Source: Cladopsammia gracilis (Eukaryota > Cnidaria > Anthozoa > Scleractinia > Dendrophylliidae). From it: DNA of 64,000 nt. Numbering within the stretch: position 1 is the first letter of the stretch; each line of letters opens with the position of its first letter. Made by a program: the position numbers and the translations under genes. The notes beneath the pieces are model-generated. The model saw only the letters and a list, made by a program, of their open reading frames with translations, searched no databases and was not told the DNA's origin. This document shows, piece by piece, positions 33,766 to 43,860 of the stretch. The stretch is from assembly GCA_022457155.1 (NCBI GenBank), contig JAJGOT010000291.1, positions 154,001 to 218,000 of the forward strand, given 5' to 3'.

Positions 33766-36700
33766 TCATACATTAACACATCCGCGCTTAAAGGCTCTGG
33801 ACAGAGCATCCGCATTAACATTCTCCTTGCCCGGCTTGTGTTGCACCGTAAACTTGTAACTTTGTAAAGTCAAGCTCCATCTCGTCAGTCTGGCATTTTT
33901 GTCCTTCATCCTGTCTAACCATTGTAAAGCATGGTGGTCAGACTGGATAGTAAACTCTTGGCCATAGAGATAAACTTGCAGTGACTGGATGGCCCAAACA
34001 ATTGCTAGACACTCCTTCTCTACTGTGGCATAGTTCTGCTCTCGTGGTAACAATTTTCTGCTCAGGAACATCACCGGATGCTCTTGCTGGTCTCCTCCCA
34101 ACTGGCTTAACACGGCACCGATACCTCGCTCCGATGCATCCGTCTGGATGATAAAAGGCTGTTTGAAGTCGGGACTTGTCAACACTGGGGGAACGCAAAG
34201 GGTCTCCTTCAGATGGTGAAATACTTCTTCACACTCTGATGTCCAGTTCACTACTTGTGGGCAACATTTCTTTGTCAAATCTGATAAAGGCGCTGCAATG
34301 GATGCATAACTTGGAATAAACTTGCGATAGTACCCGGTTAGCCCCAAGAAAGACCGCACATCTTTCTTTGTAATTGGTCTCGGAAACTCTCTAACAGCTT
34401 TGACTTTGTTCAGCTCCGGTTTGACTTCTCCACTTCCTACTACATGACCCAGGTACGTGGTCTCTTTCATAGCTAAGTGGCATTTCTTCGGTTTAGCGGT
34501 CAAACAGGCTTCCCTCAGCCGCCTGAGTATCTCCCTCAAATGCTCAATGTGTTCCTCCCAAGTCGTACTGAAGACTACCAGATCGTCAAGGAGGGCAGCA
34601 GCAAAATCTTCTGTTCCACGGAGTATCTGATCCATCATACGCTGGAAGGTTGCTGCTGCTCCATGTAGTCCGAAAGGCATGGTCACAAACTCATACAATC
34701 CGAACGGCGTGGTAAAGGCTGTTTTTGCTCTAGAATGTTCTGCTAAGGGTACCTGCCAGTATCCTCTTGTCAGGTCAAGGGTTGATATGTACTTCGCTTT
34801 ACCAAGTTTGTCAATGATGTCGTCCACTTGTGCCATCGGATATGCATCAAACCGTGCCACTCTGTTGAGGCCTCGATAATCTACACAAAACCTTGTCGTC
34901 CCATCCTTTTTAGGTACGAGGACAATCGGGGCTGCCCACTCGCTTGATGATGGGACGATGACGCCCATTTCCTCCATCATTTGTAGCTCCTTTCGTACTG
35001 TCTCGCGTTTGGTGTAAGGGAGTCTGTAAGGCCGCTGTCGCACAGGTGGTGCTGTCCCAGTGTCAATGCAATGGCTGATTACTTGTGTTTTGCCTGGATC
35101 GTCACCAAGTACATCACTGAACTCGGCTAGTAGATTCGTCAAGTCTTGACGCTGCATTTCGTCTAGATCATTGCCCATAACAACATCCTGCCATGTTCCT
35201 TTCGATGTATCTGGCAACAACTGTGGGATTCCTTCATCGCTGTCTGAAGTTTCTTCTTCTTGTTCATTGGTAAAGTAGCTAGTCTCTTTTGCGTGGTACC
35301 ATCCTCTTAGCATGTTGACATGGAGGATCCTTACTTTCTTCCTCTTGTCTGGCATGTACACTTCATAATTTACTGCTCCTACTCTCCGTCTGACTGTGTA
35401 GGGGACGGCCCACTCAGCATGGAGCTTATGGGTGCTGGTCGGCAGAAGAACTAGCACGTTGTCACCTGGGCTGAACTCTCGAGATCGTGAACTGCGGTCG
35501 TACCAAGTCTTCTGTCTTCGCTGTGCGGCTGCCAGGTTCGTTTGAGCTTCTTCTGCCATTTCTTCCAGGTGCTCTCGCATTCGTAAGACATAGGAGATGA
35601 TGTCTTCTGAACTCCTTTGGTCAGCTTCCCATGTTTCTCTTACGATGTCCAATGGTCCGCGGACCTGTCTACCATACAACAATTCAAAGGGTGAGAACCC
35701 GGTCGATTCTTGCGGTACCTCTCGGTATGCAAACAGCAGATATGGCAGGAGCTTGTCCCAATTCTTCGGGTCTTGCTTCGCAAACTTCTTCAGCATGCTC
35801 ACAAGAGTCTGGTTAAAACGCTCACAGAGTCCATCTGTTTGGGGATGATAAGGACTTGTCCTTATCGGTTGCACCTTCAGCATGCGGTAAACCTCCTTTA
35901 GCAACTGCGAAGTAAAGTTACTGCCCTGATCCGTTAGTATCTCCTCCGGTACGCCCACTCTGGAGAATAGCTTCATCAGTTCCTCGGCTATCACGTCTGC
36001 TTCAGTGCTTTTCAAAGCCACGGCCTCTGGGTATCTGATAGCGTAGTCGCAAATGACTAGGATGAAACGGCATCCTGATTCAGACCGGTCCAATGGTCCA
36101 ACAATGTCCATCGCTGTCCGCTTGAATGGCACATCGATAATGGGGAGTGGTATCATCTTGGCCTTTGTAGCTAACTTCTTTCCTGCAGACTTCTGGCAGA
36201 GGTCACAGGACTTGCAATACTCAGAGACATCATGAAACATGCTGGGCCAGTAGAACCGTTGCTGAATTCTACCAAGTGTCTTCTTCTTTCCGAGGTGTCC
36301 GGCCATAGGTATGTTGTGAGCCACCTCTAACACTGTGCGGCGACACTGTACTGGTAACACCAACTGATCAACAACGTCCTCTTCACCACTATCTAACAAC
36401 TTCCACTGACGATACAACAACCCCTCTCTAACAACAAACCTTACGTTTCCGTTTCTTGTCACCGTTTCGGTTTCTGCCAATTTGCGGACATTTTCCAGTG
36501 TCGGGTCCGTTTGCTGTAACTCTCGTAGTTTTTCTGGACTCATATTTGTGGCTTCGACATCCTCGGTTTCGGGTTCTCCTGAACTTGACTCGCTCACCGC
36601 TGGTGCAAGTTCGCCAACATCTTGCTGCAATCTTTCTGAACCTTCTTGCCGCTCGTTCTGTAGACTCCCTTGTTGTGCACTTTCCGGACTTGAAACGGTA

Positions 36701-38085
36701 ACTACTTCTTTGCAGGTTCTTTGTTGCCAATCTTTTTTGGCAGCACGTTTGTCCTTCTTTGTCTTCCTCTTCTTGGTTCCTCCTTCAAAAAGGCTATCCT
36801 CAAGATCGCAGAACTCTGTTGCATCACTGTCTTTCTCCTCGCCAGTTCCATTGACGGTTCGCTCTATTTCCTCTACAGCTTTGGGTTTGGCTCCCCCAGA
36901 AATTTGTCTGGCCAGCATAATAGCATCTTCTCTCTCTTGTTTTCGTTTCTGAAGTCGGGTGAGCACTGAGAATGCATTTGCCTCCCTCACAGCTAGCCCT
37001 ACAAGGTTCCCGACGTTACGTCCCAAGAGAACATATCTCGGAAGAGTCGGTGACACTCCAGCCCTTATTTTGTATGCAGTACCATTAATGGTGATCTCCA
37101 ACTGAGCTGTGGGGTATTCTGAGATGTTGCCATGAGCACACTGTACTTGAAGCGTCTGACTTCCGTCGACCTTCTCGGGCGGTACCAAATCCTGGTGTAC
37201 CAAAGTGCATGATGCTCCTGTGTCTAACACCATCTCCACTGCTTGACCCTCAACAAAACCTGAACAACAATGTTCTCCTTCCCCGTCGCGTGCTCCTAGG
37301 TGATAGATGTGAGCCTCCTTTTCCCACTCTTGCATGTACGAAATTTCTTGCTTCTTGTCATCAACAAAGTAGCTTCTCGGGAGTGCATTTCCAGGCCTGT
37401 TGGTACTATTTGTACAGTTCATAGCAATATGTCCCAGACGGTTACATTTGTAGCATCGCAGTTCATCTTGTTTCCATGTTTGGCCTCGCGGGGTGGTTCT
37501 GGTGCTACCTTCCTGCCTTGTATTCCAGGTTTGGTTTCGTGGAGCGGTCGCGGTGCTGTTTCCTTGTCTTGCATTTTGGACGCTTCTGCTGTTTTCGTCG
37601 GTGTCCCTGCCAATGCCTTCTCTAACAACTTTACATTCTGCAGCCAGATGTCCTGTCCGGTCGCACTTGTAACATCTTCTCTTGTCTCCTGTAGTTGTTG
37701 CCTTTATAGCAAGATAATAATCATCCGCCATTTCCCCTGCTTCTTGCGCAGTCTTGGGTTTTCTTTCACGCACCCGCAACTGGGCGTCTCGGGGCATATC
37801 TTCTATCAGTTGTTCCATAACCATGAGATCAGCCAACTCCCCAGATGTGTGTTCTTTGGGCTTTGTCCACTTGTCAAAAGTGTCCCGAAGTCGAACTTCC
37901 AATTCCACATAGCTCTCCTGAGGCTCTTTTCTCGCTGCACGAAATCTCTGTCTATACGTTTCTTCGTTAATATTGTACCGTTTCAAGATGGCTGTCTTCA
38001 CAAATTCATAGCGGTGCGTCTGATCTTTATCCATGGTTGCGAAGGCCGCTTGTGCTTTTCCTGTCAGGTATGGTGCAAGTTTCAA
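33766..38085 (-). CDS. Gag-Pol polyprotein (PR-IN-RT-RNaseH)
   Basis: A 1439-residue frame, open upstream of the listed Met to about 38232. Residues 1-130 are the capsid-like end of gag (SCAN-like). CCHC knuckles are at 138-151 and 211-224. The aspartic protease has DTGAS at 288-292. Integrase follows: zinc domain H590/H597/C627/C630 and catalytic D660, D719, E755 (DD35E), then a GPY/F-like module (~870-930). Reverse transcriptase comes next (RFCVDYRGLN ~1065, catalytic LLDD at 1165-1168), then RNase H (IIQTDASERGIGAVL) and a C-terminal ADALSRAF. All catalytic residues are present. The order IN before RT is unusual for Ty3/gypsy and marks the Gmr1-like lineage. LTR similarity and the intact frame suggest recent activity. 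Confidence 0.96.
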   Translation of the reverse strand: MKLAPYLTGKAQAAFATMDKDQTHRYEFVKTAILKRYNINEETYRQRFRAARKEPQESYVELEVRLRDTFDKWTKPKEHTSGELADLMVMEQLIEDMPRDAQLRVRERKPKTAQEAGEMADDYYLAIKATTTGDKRRCYKCDRTGHLAAECKVVREGIGRDTDENSRSVQNARQGNSTATAPRNQTWNTRQEGSTRTTPRGQTWKQDELRCYKCNRLGHIAMNCTNSTNRPGNALPRSYFVDDKKQEISYMQEWEKEAHIYHLGARDGEGEHCCSGFVEGQAVEMVLDTGASCTLVHQDLVPPEKVDGSQTLQVQCAHGNISEYPTAQLEITINGTAYKIRAGVSPTLPRYVLLGRNVGNLVGLAVREANAFSVLTRLQKRKQEREDAIMLARQISGGAKPKAVEEIERTVNGTGEEKDSDATEFCDLEDSLFEGGTKKRKTKKDKRAAKKDWQQRTCKEVVTVSSPESAQQGSLQNERQEGSERLQQDVGELAPAVSESSSGEPETEDVEATNMSPEKLRELQQTDPTLENVRKLAETETVTRNGNVRFVVREGLLYRQWKLLDSGEEDVVDQLVLPVQCRRTVLEVAHNIPMAGHLGKKKTLGRIQQRFYWPSMFHDVSEYCKSCDLCQKSAGKKLATKAKMIPLPIIDVPFKRTAMDIVGPLDRSESGCRFILVICDYAIRYPEAVALKSTEADVIAEELMKLFSRVGVPEEILTDQGSNFTSQLLKEVYRMLKVQPIRTSPYHPQTDGLCERFNQTLVSMLKKFAKQDPKNWDKLLPYLLFAYREVPQESTGFSPFELLYGRQVRGPLDIVRETWEADQRSSEDIISYVLRMREHLEEMAEEAQTNLAAAQRRQKTWYDRSSRSREFSPGDNVLVLLPTSTHKLHAEWAVPYTVRRRVGAVNYEVYMPDKRKKVRILHVNMLRGWYHAKETSYFTNEQEEETSDSDEGIPQLLPDTSKGTWQDVVMGNDLDEMQRQDLTNLLAEFSDVLGDDPGKTQVISHCIDTGTAPPVRQRPYRLPYTKRETVRKELQMMEEMGVIVPSSSEWAAPIVLVPKKDGTTRFCVDYRGLNRVARFDAYPMAQVDDIIDKLGKAKYISTLDLTRGYWQVPLAEHSRAKTAFTTPFGLYEFVTMPFGLHGAAATFQRMMDQILRGTEDFAAALLDDLVVFSTTWEEHIEHLREILRRLREACLTAKPKKCHLAMKETTYLGHVVGSGEVKPELNKVKAVREFPRPITKKDVRSFLGLTGYYRKFIPSYASIAAPLSDLTKKCCPQVVNWTSECEEVFHHLKETLCVPPVLTSPDFKQPFIIQTDASERGIGAVLSQLGGDQQEHPVMFLSRKLLPREQNYATVEKECLAIVWAIQSLQVYLYGQEFTIQSDHHALQWLDRMKDKNARLTRWSLTLQSYKFTVQHKPGKENVNADALSRAFKRGCVNV

Positions 38086-38158
38086 ACTCCATATCTCAGT
38101 TGGCCATTTAAATGCCGTGGCTACGCGCTCGAAGGTCGTCAGGTAATTTTCGATATCG

Positions 38159-38752
38159 TCACTTTCCGACAGTTTCTGTTTTCTGTTTTTTCTTTCCGAC
38201 AGTTTCTTCCTTAACTGTGTTCCTTACGACTTTCGCGCTTGTCTCGCTGCCAAAATTACTGCCGCCATCTTGGAGACCTTTCAAAAACATCTGTCTTTCT
38301 TTCTCGGCTTGTGCATTCCAAATTCGCCTCTCTTCTTCTTCTCTCTGTCTTCTCTCTTCGCTGATTCTTCTCTCCTCTTCGGCAGCTCTTTCACGTCGCT
38401 CTTCATCAATTCGCCACTGCTCCTCCTGTTGAGTTTGTTTCTCGGTGAACGCTTTCATGATTTGCAAAAACTGCTGTTGTTGTCTCGTGGCTTCCTCGTC
38501 ACGTCTTCGTCTCTCTTCTTCTAATCTTTCTCGTTCCTCCTCTCCCCGTTGTCGTTCCGCTTCTTCTCTCTGCTTTCTTTCTTCTTCTCTTTGTTTTCTT
38601 TCTTCTTCTCTACGCTGACGATCGTTTTCCATCATCATCTGAAAGATGCTTAGCACGTCTTGTGGTTTCTCGGCGAGAGATGTTTCCTGAACTTTTCCAC
38701 TGCGAGTTTCCATGTTTACATTCGGCGAAAATTTGAAATCCTTCTGCCTCAC
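38159..38752 (-). pseudogene. Gag N-terminal part (coiled coil), frame-shifted
   Basis: A 197-residue frame beginning MRQKDFKFS (an internal Met gives METRSGKV). It is followed by about 130 residues of Arg/Glu-rich coiled coil (REEERKQREEAERQR style). It stops at 38159, but the neighbouring frame already reads KLSESDDIENYLTTFERVA, which is ordinary gag, and runs into the polyprotein. So gag is continuous in the ancestor and broken here by a small indel between about 38232 and 38159. A 15-base phrase, GAAACTGTCGGAAAG, is present twice there. The coiled coil probably helps Gag assembly. Confidence 0.8.
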
Positions 38753-38789
38753 CGTTTCGTCTACTGACGTTTAATCCTCGACGAAAATC

Positions 38790-38807
38790 ATCCCACTCCT
38801 GACGCCA
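38790..38807 (-). promoter_or_regulatory. Primer binding site, tRNA-Leu type
   Basis: Two bases inside the 5' LTR the minus strand reads TGGCGTCAGGAGTGGGAT. It is complementary to the 3' end of a Leu tRNA ending ATCCCACTCCTGACACCA with one mismatch. Confidence 0.85.
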
Positions 38808-38809
38808 AA

Positions 38810-39012
38810 TGTGAAAGACTCAAGTCTTTAAAACAGGGTTCCAAACGTAAACTTTATCAACACAACAAACTGCGAGGCGTTCGCTTACAATTTTCATTCC
38901 ACGACTCTAAAACTCCCCTCGCTCGAAAACCGGAAAGCATGCACGCACCCAGTGAAGCATGACGTAGTGACGTCATTGTCACGGAACCTGAAATCATGAC
39001 AATTTTGTCACA
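38810..39012 (-). repeat. 5' LTR
   Basis: 203 bp, the partner of 33325-33527. It carries the promoter for the minus-strand element. Confidence 0.95.
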
Positions 39013-39017
39013 TACAT

Positions 39018-39275
39018 GTTAACGTGTTGGAAATCCGTATCTGGAACAAACATGACCTCCAAGCAGTGTTCAACAAAGCTATCCGATTCCACTTCTGAAT
39101 CACTTGATTGCGAATCCGAGTTTCTTGCACTGGAACTAATTTCCTCGTTAACGTTCTCTTGGGTTTCTCGTGGGATGCAAGAATGATCACCACGAACGTA
39201 CTGGAGAATTCGTTCAACCAGTGCCACTTTACCTCCACTGATCTTAAGACCATGCCGGTTGAGGTGCATCTTCAA
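39018..39275 (-). pseudogene. SAP-like ORF truncated by the LTR insertion
   Basis: On the minus strand, LNRHGLKISGGKVALVERIL (from about 39265) looks like a SAP DNA-binding motif. An acidic Ser/Glu/Asp region and EVMFVPDTDFQHVN follow, and the frame then runs into the LTR at 39012. The same EVMFVPD phrase appears on the + strand at 33285-33305, left of the LTR element. The unit therefore has inverted coding-like arms. It is probably part of the Harbinger-like element rather than a host gene. Confidence 0.55.
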
Positions 39276-39763
39276 TCTGTTGCAATATGATTATCTATGT
39301 TGTAGTGAAATTATGATTTTGGTGCAATTATTATTTTGTGTGCAGTGGTTCAAATTTATTTTGAACTAGTGCAAAATATTTGAACTGGAACAAAATATTT
39401 TCACCATGCAAGGCAAAATATTTGCACTGACGTATACTATATTCTACTGTTCAAATGTTGTGGACAATTCAAATTTAAAAAGCCAGAAACTCTTTATCAC
39501 AATATTCATCTCTATATTATAGAGATAAAGAAGAATAGATAATCGTATTGCCACAGATTGAAATTGCAGTTCAGCCACAGAACAGATCATCAAGCCTTTC
39601 AGTGTGAACTATGAACACTTGAAACAAAATGTTTAGCCCCCTCCTCTTGAGTGACTTATTTTACTTTGAGTCCCCCCTTTCCTTGCTTTGATATTACTTT
39701 ATGCCACCCCCCCCCCCCTCTGGTTTTCCAACCCCCTCCTGATAATTATTGCGCAGTCCCTTA

Positions 39764-40250
39764 TCAGAAATTATTTTGAGAAAATCAAGTGGAAGTCACC
39801 TTTTACTGCTTTTACTCAAACATACGATTAAAAACTAGTCACCCCAGTGAGTAAGTGCTTCTCACTCAAATTCAAAATATGAGTTAATTCTTAACCCAAT
39901 AAAGTGAGTTGAAACAACTCTTTATTTTGAGTGAACTTAGTGTAACAGTCCGACATCGACTCAAACGTGAGCAAAAGCACACACATAAGAGATTGCCGCT
40001 TCCGTCGCGAGCGAGAGCGAGAAAAAACGTATCATTCAAAGAAAAAATATATATATATATATATATATTTCAAAATACAAGACACAGCTTAGTTCAACGG
40101 CGGTATTACTGTTGTATAAGATATTGTCTCATGTACCATTTGGATCACAAATCTTTACTTCACACGTCAATGAAAAAAGTGAAAACTGATGAGGAGCACA
40201 CAACTAACACAGCATTTTAATATTTTAAAATATTTTATTTTTTAATATCT
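39764..40250. other. Non-coding stretch with AT microsatellite
   Basis: GTGAGTTGAAACAACT at 39904 repeats a phrase at 33073. An (AT)n tract occupies 40047-40069. No gene. Confidence 0.5.
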
Positions 40251-40257
40251 TTAAGAA

Positions 40258-40770
40258 CGAATATATGCCTTCTCATTACTTAGACCTTACAAGGAAATCA
40301 AATGACAGAAAACAATTAGTAAAATTTCGTATAAGTAATCATAAATTAATGATTGAAATTGGTAGATATGAACAAATCACAAGAGATGATAGATTGTGCC
40401 CTACTTGTGGAGGTAATGAAATTGAAGATGAAATTCACTTCCTTTTTCATTGTCCTAAATACTCAATTCTTAGGGACGGATTTTATAGGAAAATAGGGTA
40501 TCACCTACCAAATATAAAACAGTTATCTCCTTCAGAAGTAACCAATGAATTAATGAACTCTCGTAATTATTTTGTAAATATTCAATTATTGAAATTCATT
40601 CTTTCATGCTTAGATTTCCGCAATAATCAAATTATCAATCCAGACTGATGTATCTTAATTGTACTTTCCCTTTCTTTGTTATACTATTGTAATTTTATTT
40701 TGTTATGTTGTAATGCTTTGCAATACTGTAAGGATTTATAGTCATGCAAATAAAGCTACTTGTTGTTGTT
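40258..40770 (+). mobile_element. LINE 3' end with zinc-knuckle ORF tail
   Basis: The frame 40265-40648 encodes the C-terminus of a non-LTR element ORF: LVKFRISNHKLMIEIGRY, then CPTCGG...HFLFHC, the terminal Cys/His knuckle common in LINE ORF2 proteins. About 100 bases of 3' UTR end TGCAAATAAAGC and a short TTG tail at 40770. It is 5'-truncated, as usual for LINEs. The frame is intact over 127 residues, so the insertion is not very old. Reverse transcriptase and endonuclease are absent. Confidence 0.85.
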
Positions 40771-41255
40771 AATATTTTAGCCTTTACTAAACAGCTCTTG
40801 AAAGAGGTGTTTTTAAAGCCTGGATTTACCTGGAACGGAAATAGGAATAATTTCCGAAGAACGAGAGATTCAAAAGAAATGCATTTTAAAGCCTATTATA
40901 ATAATGGTGAATCAGAAATAAATAAATCAAAGGCAATCATCAAAGCAATTTTCCGCTGGGGCCGCTCGGCCGGGAGGTCTTGGGTGCGAATTGATCATGC
41001 GCAAGAGAGTCATTCCCGGCGGGCAGTTTGTGGCGCTTATTTTAACGACTTTACTGCTCGCTTTCAGCGCCCTAAACTTCACTTAATTTGAAAAGACAAC
41101 TTGTGTTTTGAGCCTTTTTCTCGTTCCACGTTTTCTGAATAAGCTACATGCAATGTTTTTACAACATATCAACGATCGCTATGCATACGATTGCTTCCAA
41201 CCTACATGCATCGTCAAGTCAAGTTAATTTGATCACCGTGTTGGCTAGTTCTTTT

Positions 41256-41306
41256 ATGCTACACCAATTCAAGCGCTTCATTCTTGCTGCCCTTGTGATT
41301 CCAAAG
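41256..41306 (+). CDS. Possible first exon, signal-anchor type
   Basis: A Met followed by HQFKRFILAALVIP reaches a consensus donor (AAG then GTAAGTAAG at 41307) in phase 0. The frame is open upstream to 41148. The hydrophobic stretch could be a signal or anchor. No matching downstream exon is identified, so this is weak. Confidence 0.25.
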
Positions 41307-41814
41307 GTAAGTAAGCTTACGTTAACAATGTAAACCAGTTTAAATATTATTTTTGGTTACCTGTACTGAAGATTTTCTGCGAATTTCAGGGTTTTGTCTT
41401 GGTGACTGTACGGGCTTACAGTCTTTACAAGGGATTTCACGTTGTGTTTTGTTTAGTCTTTTGTTTTTGTCCTTATGTATCGGTACACCAGGACAGAACC
41501 AATTTCAGCCTGCTCATTTGAATAAATAAGCTTATAAGAAACTAAACCTTGAATTTTAATATATCTGTCCATCTTGCAATTCTGTTCAAGTGATGTTGAT
41601 TTTTAACATAAAATACATATACAGTATTATTTTCTTCTTATTTGCTGGGGCCTTTGGCCGTCCATGCTTAGGAAACCATACTGTAGGTCATAAGACCACT
41701 GACTTGTTAATTGTTGGAGGTAAAACCTTTGGAAAAGGTGAACATTGCTTAGTTAATCAGTACCCGGCAAAAATGACAATAGTCAGTTCAGGGACGTATA
41801 CAAAACATGGACCT

Positions 41815-42702
41815 CTGTCAGTATAAAGGATGGACTGTGGACTGGGGACAGGGTATAAAACACAGTCTTCAGTTTAAATAAATTAATGGCATTCAACATC
41901 AAGTAGCAATGTCAAGACACAAGTAGAACAAGAAGGACTGGACCAAGTCCCAAGCTACACTGTACTATAATTATGGGATACAGACAATCCTGTGTGCTTT
42001 TCTTTTGGATTCGTTGTGCATGTGCTGTTAAAAAAATACTGATTACAGTGTAGGCCTGCTGGAGTATAAACAAACAGGTGCGCAAGCACCCATACTGATG
42101 AATAGTGTCGGAACAAGATAAAGATTGGTTTTGTTTGTTATTATTTCTAGATGCTTTGTGGATACTCGCACAGAGCAGTGTTTAAGGTTTGAATTGAATG
42201 AACCTCACCTTCCCCGTTCCCTCCCCCTTCCCTCACCGAGAACTCAAAATGAAAACACTGCTCTTTGCGAGTATCCACGAAGAACCTACATGTAGAAACA
42301 ATGAAAACAATCAGTATGGTGGCTTTGGCATGTGTTTGTTTACACTTGTATACTCCACTAGACTTTTGTTTTATCCATGTTCCAAAAGACAAGCACATGG
42401 GATTGTCTGCATCCCATAATACGTGTAATAGCACACACTGTAGCGTGGGACTTGACCCAGTCCTTCTTGTTCTATATGTGTCAAATGAAATCTGTGGGGA
42501 GAGCACTAAAACTTCACATGCTCCTGCCCCAACAGTACCAGCCAAGAATCGGACTGCATACATTGTATAAAATGCAATGTTGGCAAAAGGGTAAAATAGT
42601 AGGAAGTTAAATATTGATGTTGAATGCCATAATTTATTTCAACTTAAGACTGTGTTTTATACCCTGTCCTCAGTCCACAGTCCATCCTTTAGACTGACAG
42701 AA
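41815..42702. repeat. 0.89-kb palindrome with ~400-bp arms
   Basis: The left arm begins CTGTCAGTATAAAGGATGG (41815). The right arm ends with its complement at 42702 (CATCCTTTAGACTGACAG). Long stretches pair: GACTGTGGACTG, GACAGGGTATAAAACACAG, GGCATTCAACATCA, AGAACAAGAAGGACTGG, GGATACTCGCA...GAGCAGTGTTT. Arms differ by small indels near the centre (about 42210). ORFs in the right arm are not preserved in the left. It behaves like a foldback element. Confidence 0.85.
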
Positions 42703-42709
42703 AAATTTG

Positions 42710-43760
42710 GGAAAAGAAAATTAAAATTGACAAAAATAAGGGGTGGTCCATCAGGTGGTCCATGGACTGGGTCCACAGGGGTGGTCCATAGACCCGGGTC
42801 CATATTTTGTAAATGTCTTCATTTCAGTGTTTTTTTTAGTGTGATTATAATGGACGTATCTGTAGTTCACAAACGTCATATTGGATAGCTCTTTGTAAAG
42901 AGAAAGAAGGCAATTTTAATTTGTTGTTGTAGGTACATGTACATATGTTGATTGATCATGTAGCTGTTGCACTTCACTTATTTTTTTTCTTTAGACTGTG
43001 TGACATACATGTAATGTTTGCTAATGAGGAAAAAACAAAAATAGAATCAAGGATAGTTTTAAGCACAGCATATATGTACAGTTGTAGCCATCGTGTGGCT
43101 AAATAGCATCATTATGAAAATAACTACATGTATTTTTACTTAACAGTGGACTGTACAGCCTTACAAGGCTGTAAGGCTGTGCTCTAAATCTACATTATTG
43201 GTACCAGCTTATATGTTTTGTGAAAAGCTACATGTTTGTACACTTTCTGATCACCCAAGGTCAAAAGTGACATGCTATGGGCCACTGTGTTGCTAGAGCA
43301 CAGCCCAAAATTGCAAAATTGTACCATTTATGAAAACAAAAACAAACGACCGCAAAGCCGAATGGGTGATACTGGGCCTTTAACCCAGAGTAGACTTTAA
43401 ACTATGCTGGAGTTGTGTCACTCTTTGTTGTGTAAATACATGTACATGTACAGGACCATAATTTGCACTTATCTAAAGCCTTGCATGTATAATTATGATA
43501 GACATTGAATATAAAGCAGTTGGTTTCAAATGAAACTGTGATAATGAATTGTGGGGAGTGAAACAAAACGTTAGTGTTATCAGTCATATTGATAAAGGAA
43601 ATTGCTACCATAAAAGAATAAAGAAGGTATTTTTTAAGTGTTAGCCCTCAAAACATCAGCCTTAATTTACTTTATCAACAATTCAGTTGATCAAACTAAT
43701 CTACGCGTAAATTATATAAACATTATTCTTCTAACAATATTTTTTTTCTAATTACAAAAC
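42710..43760. other. Non-coding stretch
   Basis: Contains several ACATGTAC phrases (42935, 43073, 43439). No gene or repeat unit beyond that. Confidence 0.45.
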
Positions 43761-43762
43761 AG

Positions 43763-43860
43763 AACAACAGGGTACACTGTAGAAGATACATGTACATGTA
43801 CATGTAGTGATGATGATTGCAGTGACACTTTGCATGACAACACTCAAGTACAGTGTACCG
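43763..43860 (+). CDS. Possible internal exon, Cys-rich
   Basis: Preceded by a pyrimidine-rich tract and ACAAAACAG, followed by GTAAGTATG. In the open frame it reads TTGYTVEDTCTCTCSDDDCS and DTLHDNTQVQCTG. Entry would be phase 2 and exit phase 1. No partner exon fits in phase (the next candidate at 44313 would bring a stop), so support is limited. Confidence 0.3.

Larger units (their letters stand above)
33325..39012 (-). mobile_element. Full-length Ty3/gypsy LTR retrotransposon, Gmr1-like order
   Basis: The LTRs are 33325-33527 and 38810-39012, both 203 bp with 5 differences. The target duplication is TACAT (33320-33324 and 39013-39017). The element is 5688 bp and transcribed on the minus strand. 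It has a primer binding site, gag with coiled coil and two zinc knuckles, protease, integrase, reverse transcriptase and RNase H. Integrase lies before reverse transcriptase, as in the Gmr1 group and unlike ordinary Ty3/gypsy. Pol is open throughout, and the one visible defect is a frame change inside gag. Insertion looks fairly recent. Confidence 0.95.
33091..39763 (-). mobile_element. Harbinger-like TIR element split by an LTR element
   Basis: Ends are inverted repeats: GGGACTGTGCAATAATTATC from 33094 and GATAATTATTGCGCAGTCCC ending 39760, with GG-run and TTGGAAAA continuing the match for about 43 bases. TTA flanks both ends (33091-33093, 39761-39763). A TTA/TAA duplication and G-rich ends fit PIF/Harbinger, which is inference. 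Without the LTR element it would be about 0.97 kb and carries a SAP-like ORF on the minus strand. No transposase is seen, so it is non-autonomous or heavily reduced. Confidence 0.7.

Noticed and set aside
38159..38210. Programmed -1 frameshift at AAAAAAC in gag
   Set aside because: The heptamer is in phase for slipping from the second frame back to the first, the wrong direction for joining gag to the polyprotein.
36456..38524. + strand ORFs of 80-304 residues opposite gag-pol
   Set aside because: Antisense shadows of the retrotransposon coding frame.
40744..41091. 115-residue ORF
   Set aside because: Begins in the LINE tail; no domain, splice or composition support.
42147..42563. 138-residue minus-strand ORF
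   Set aside because: Lies in one arm of the palindrome and is not preserved in the other arm.
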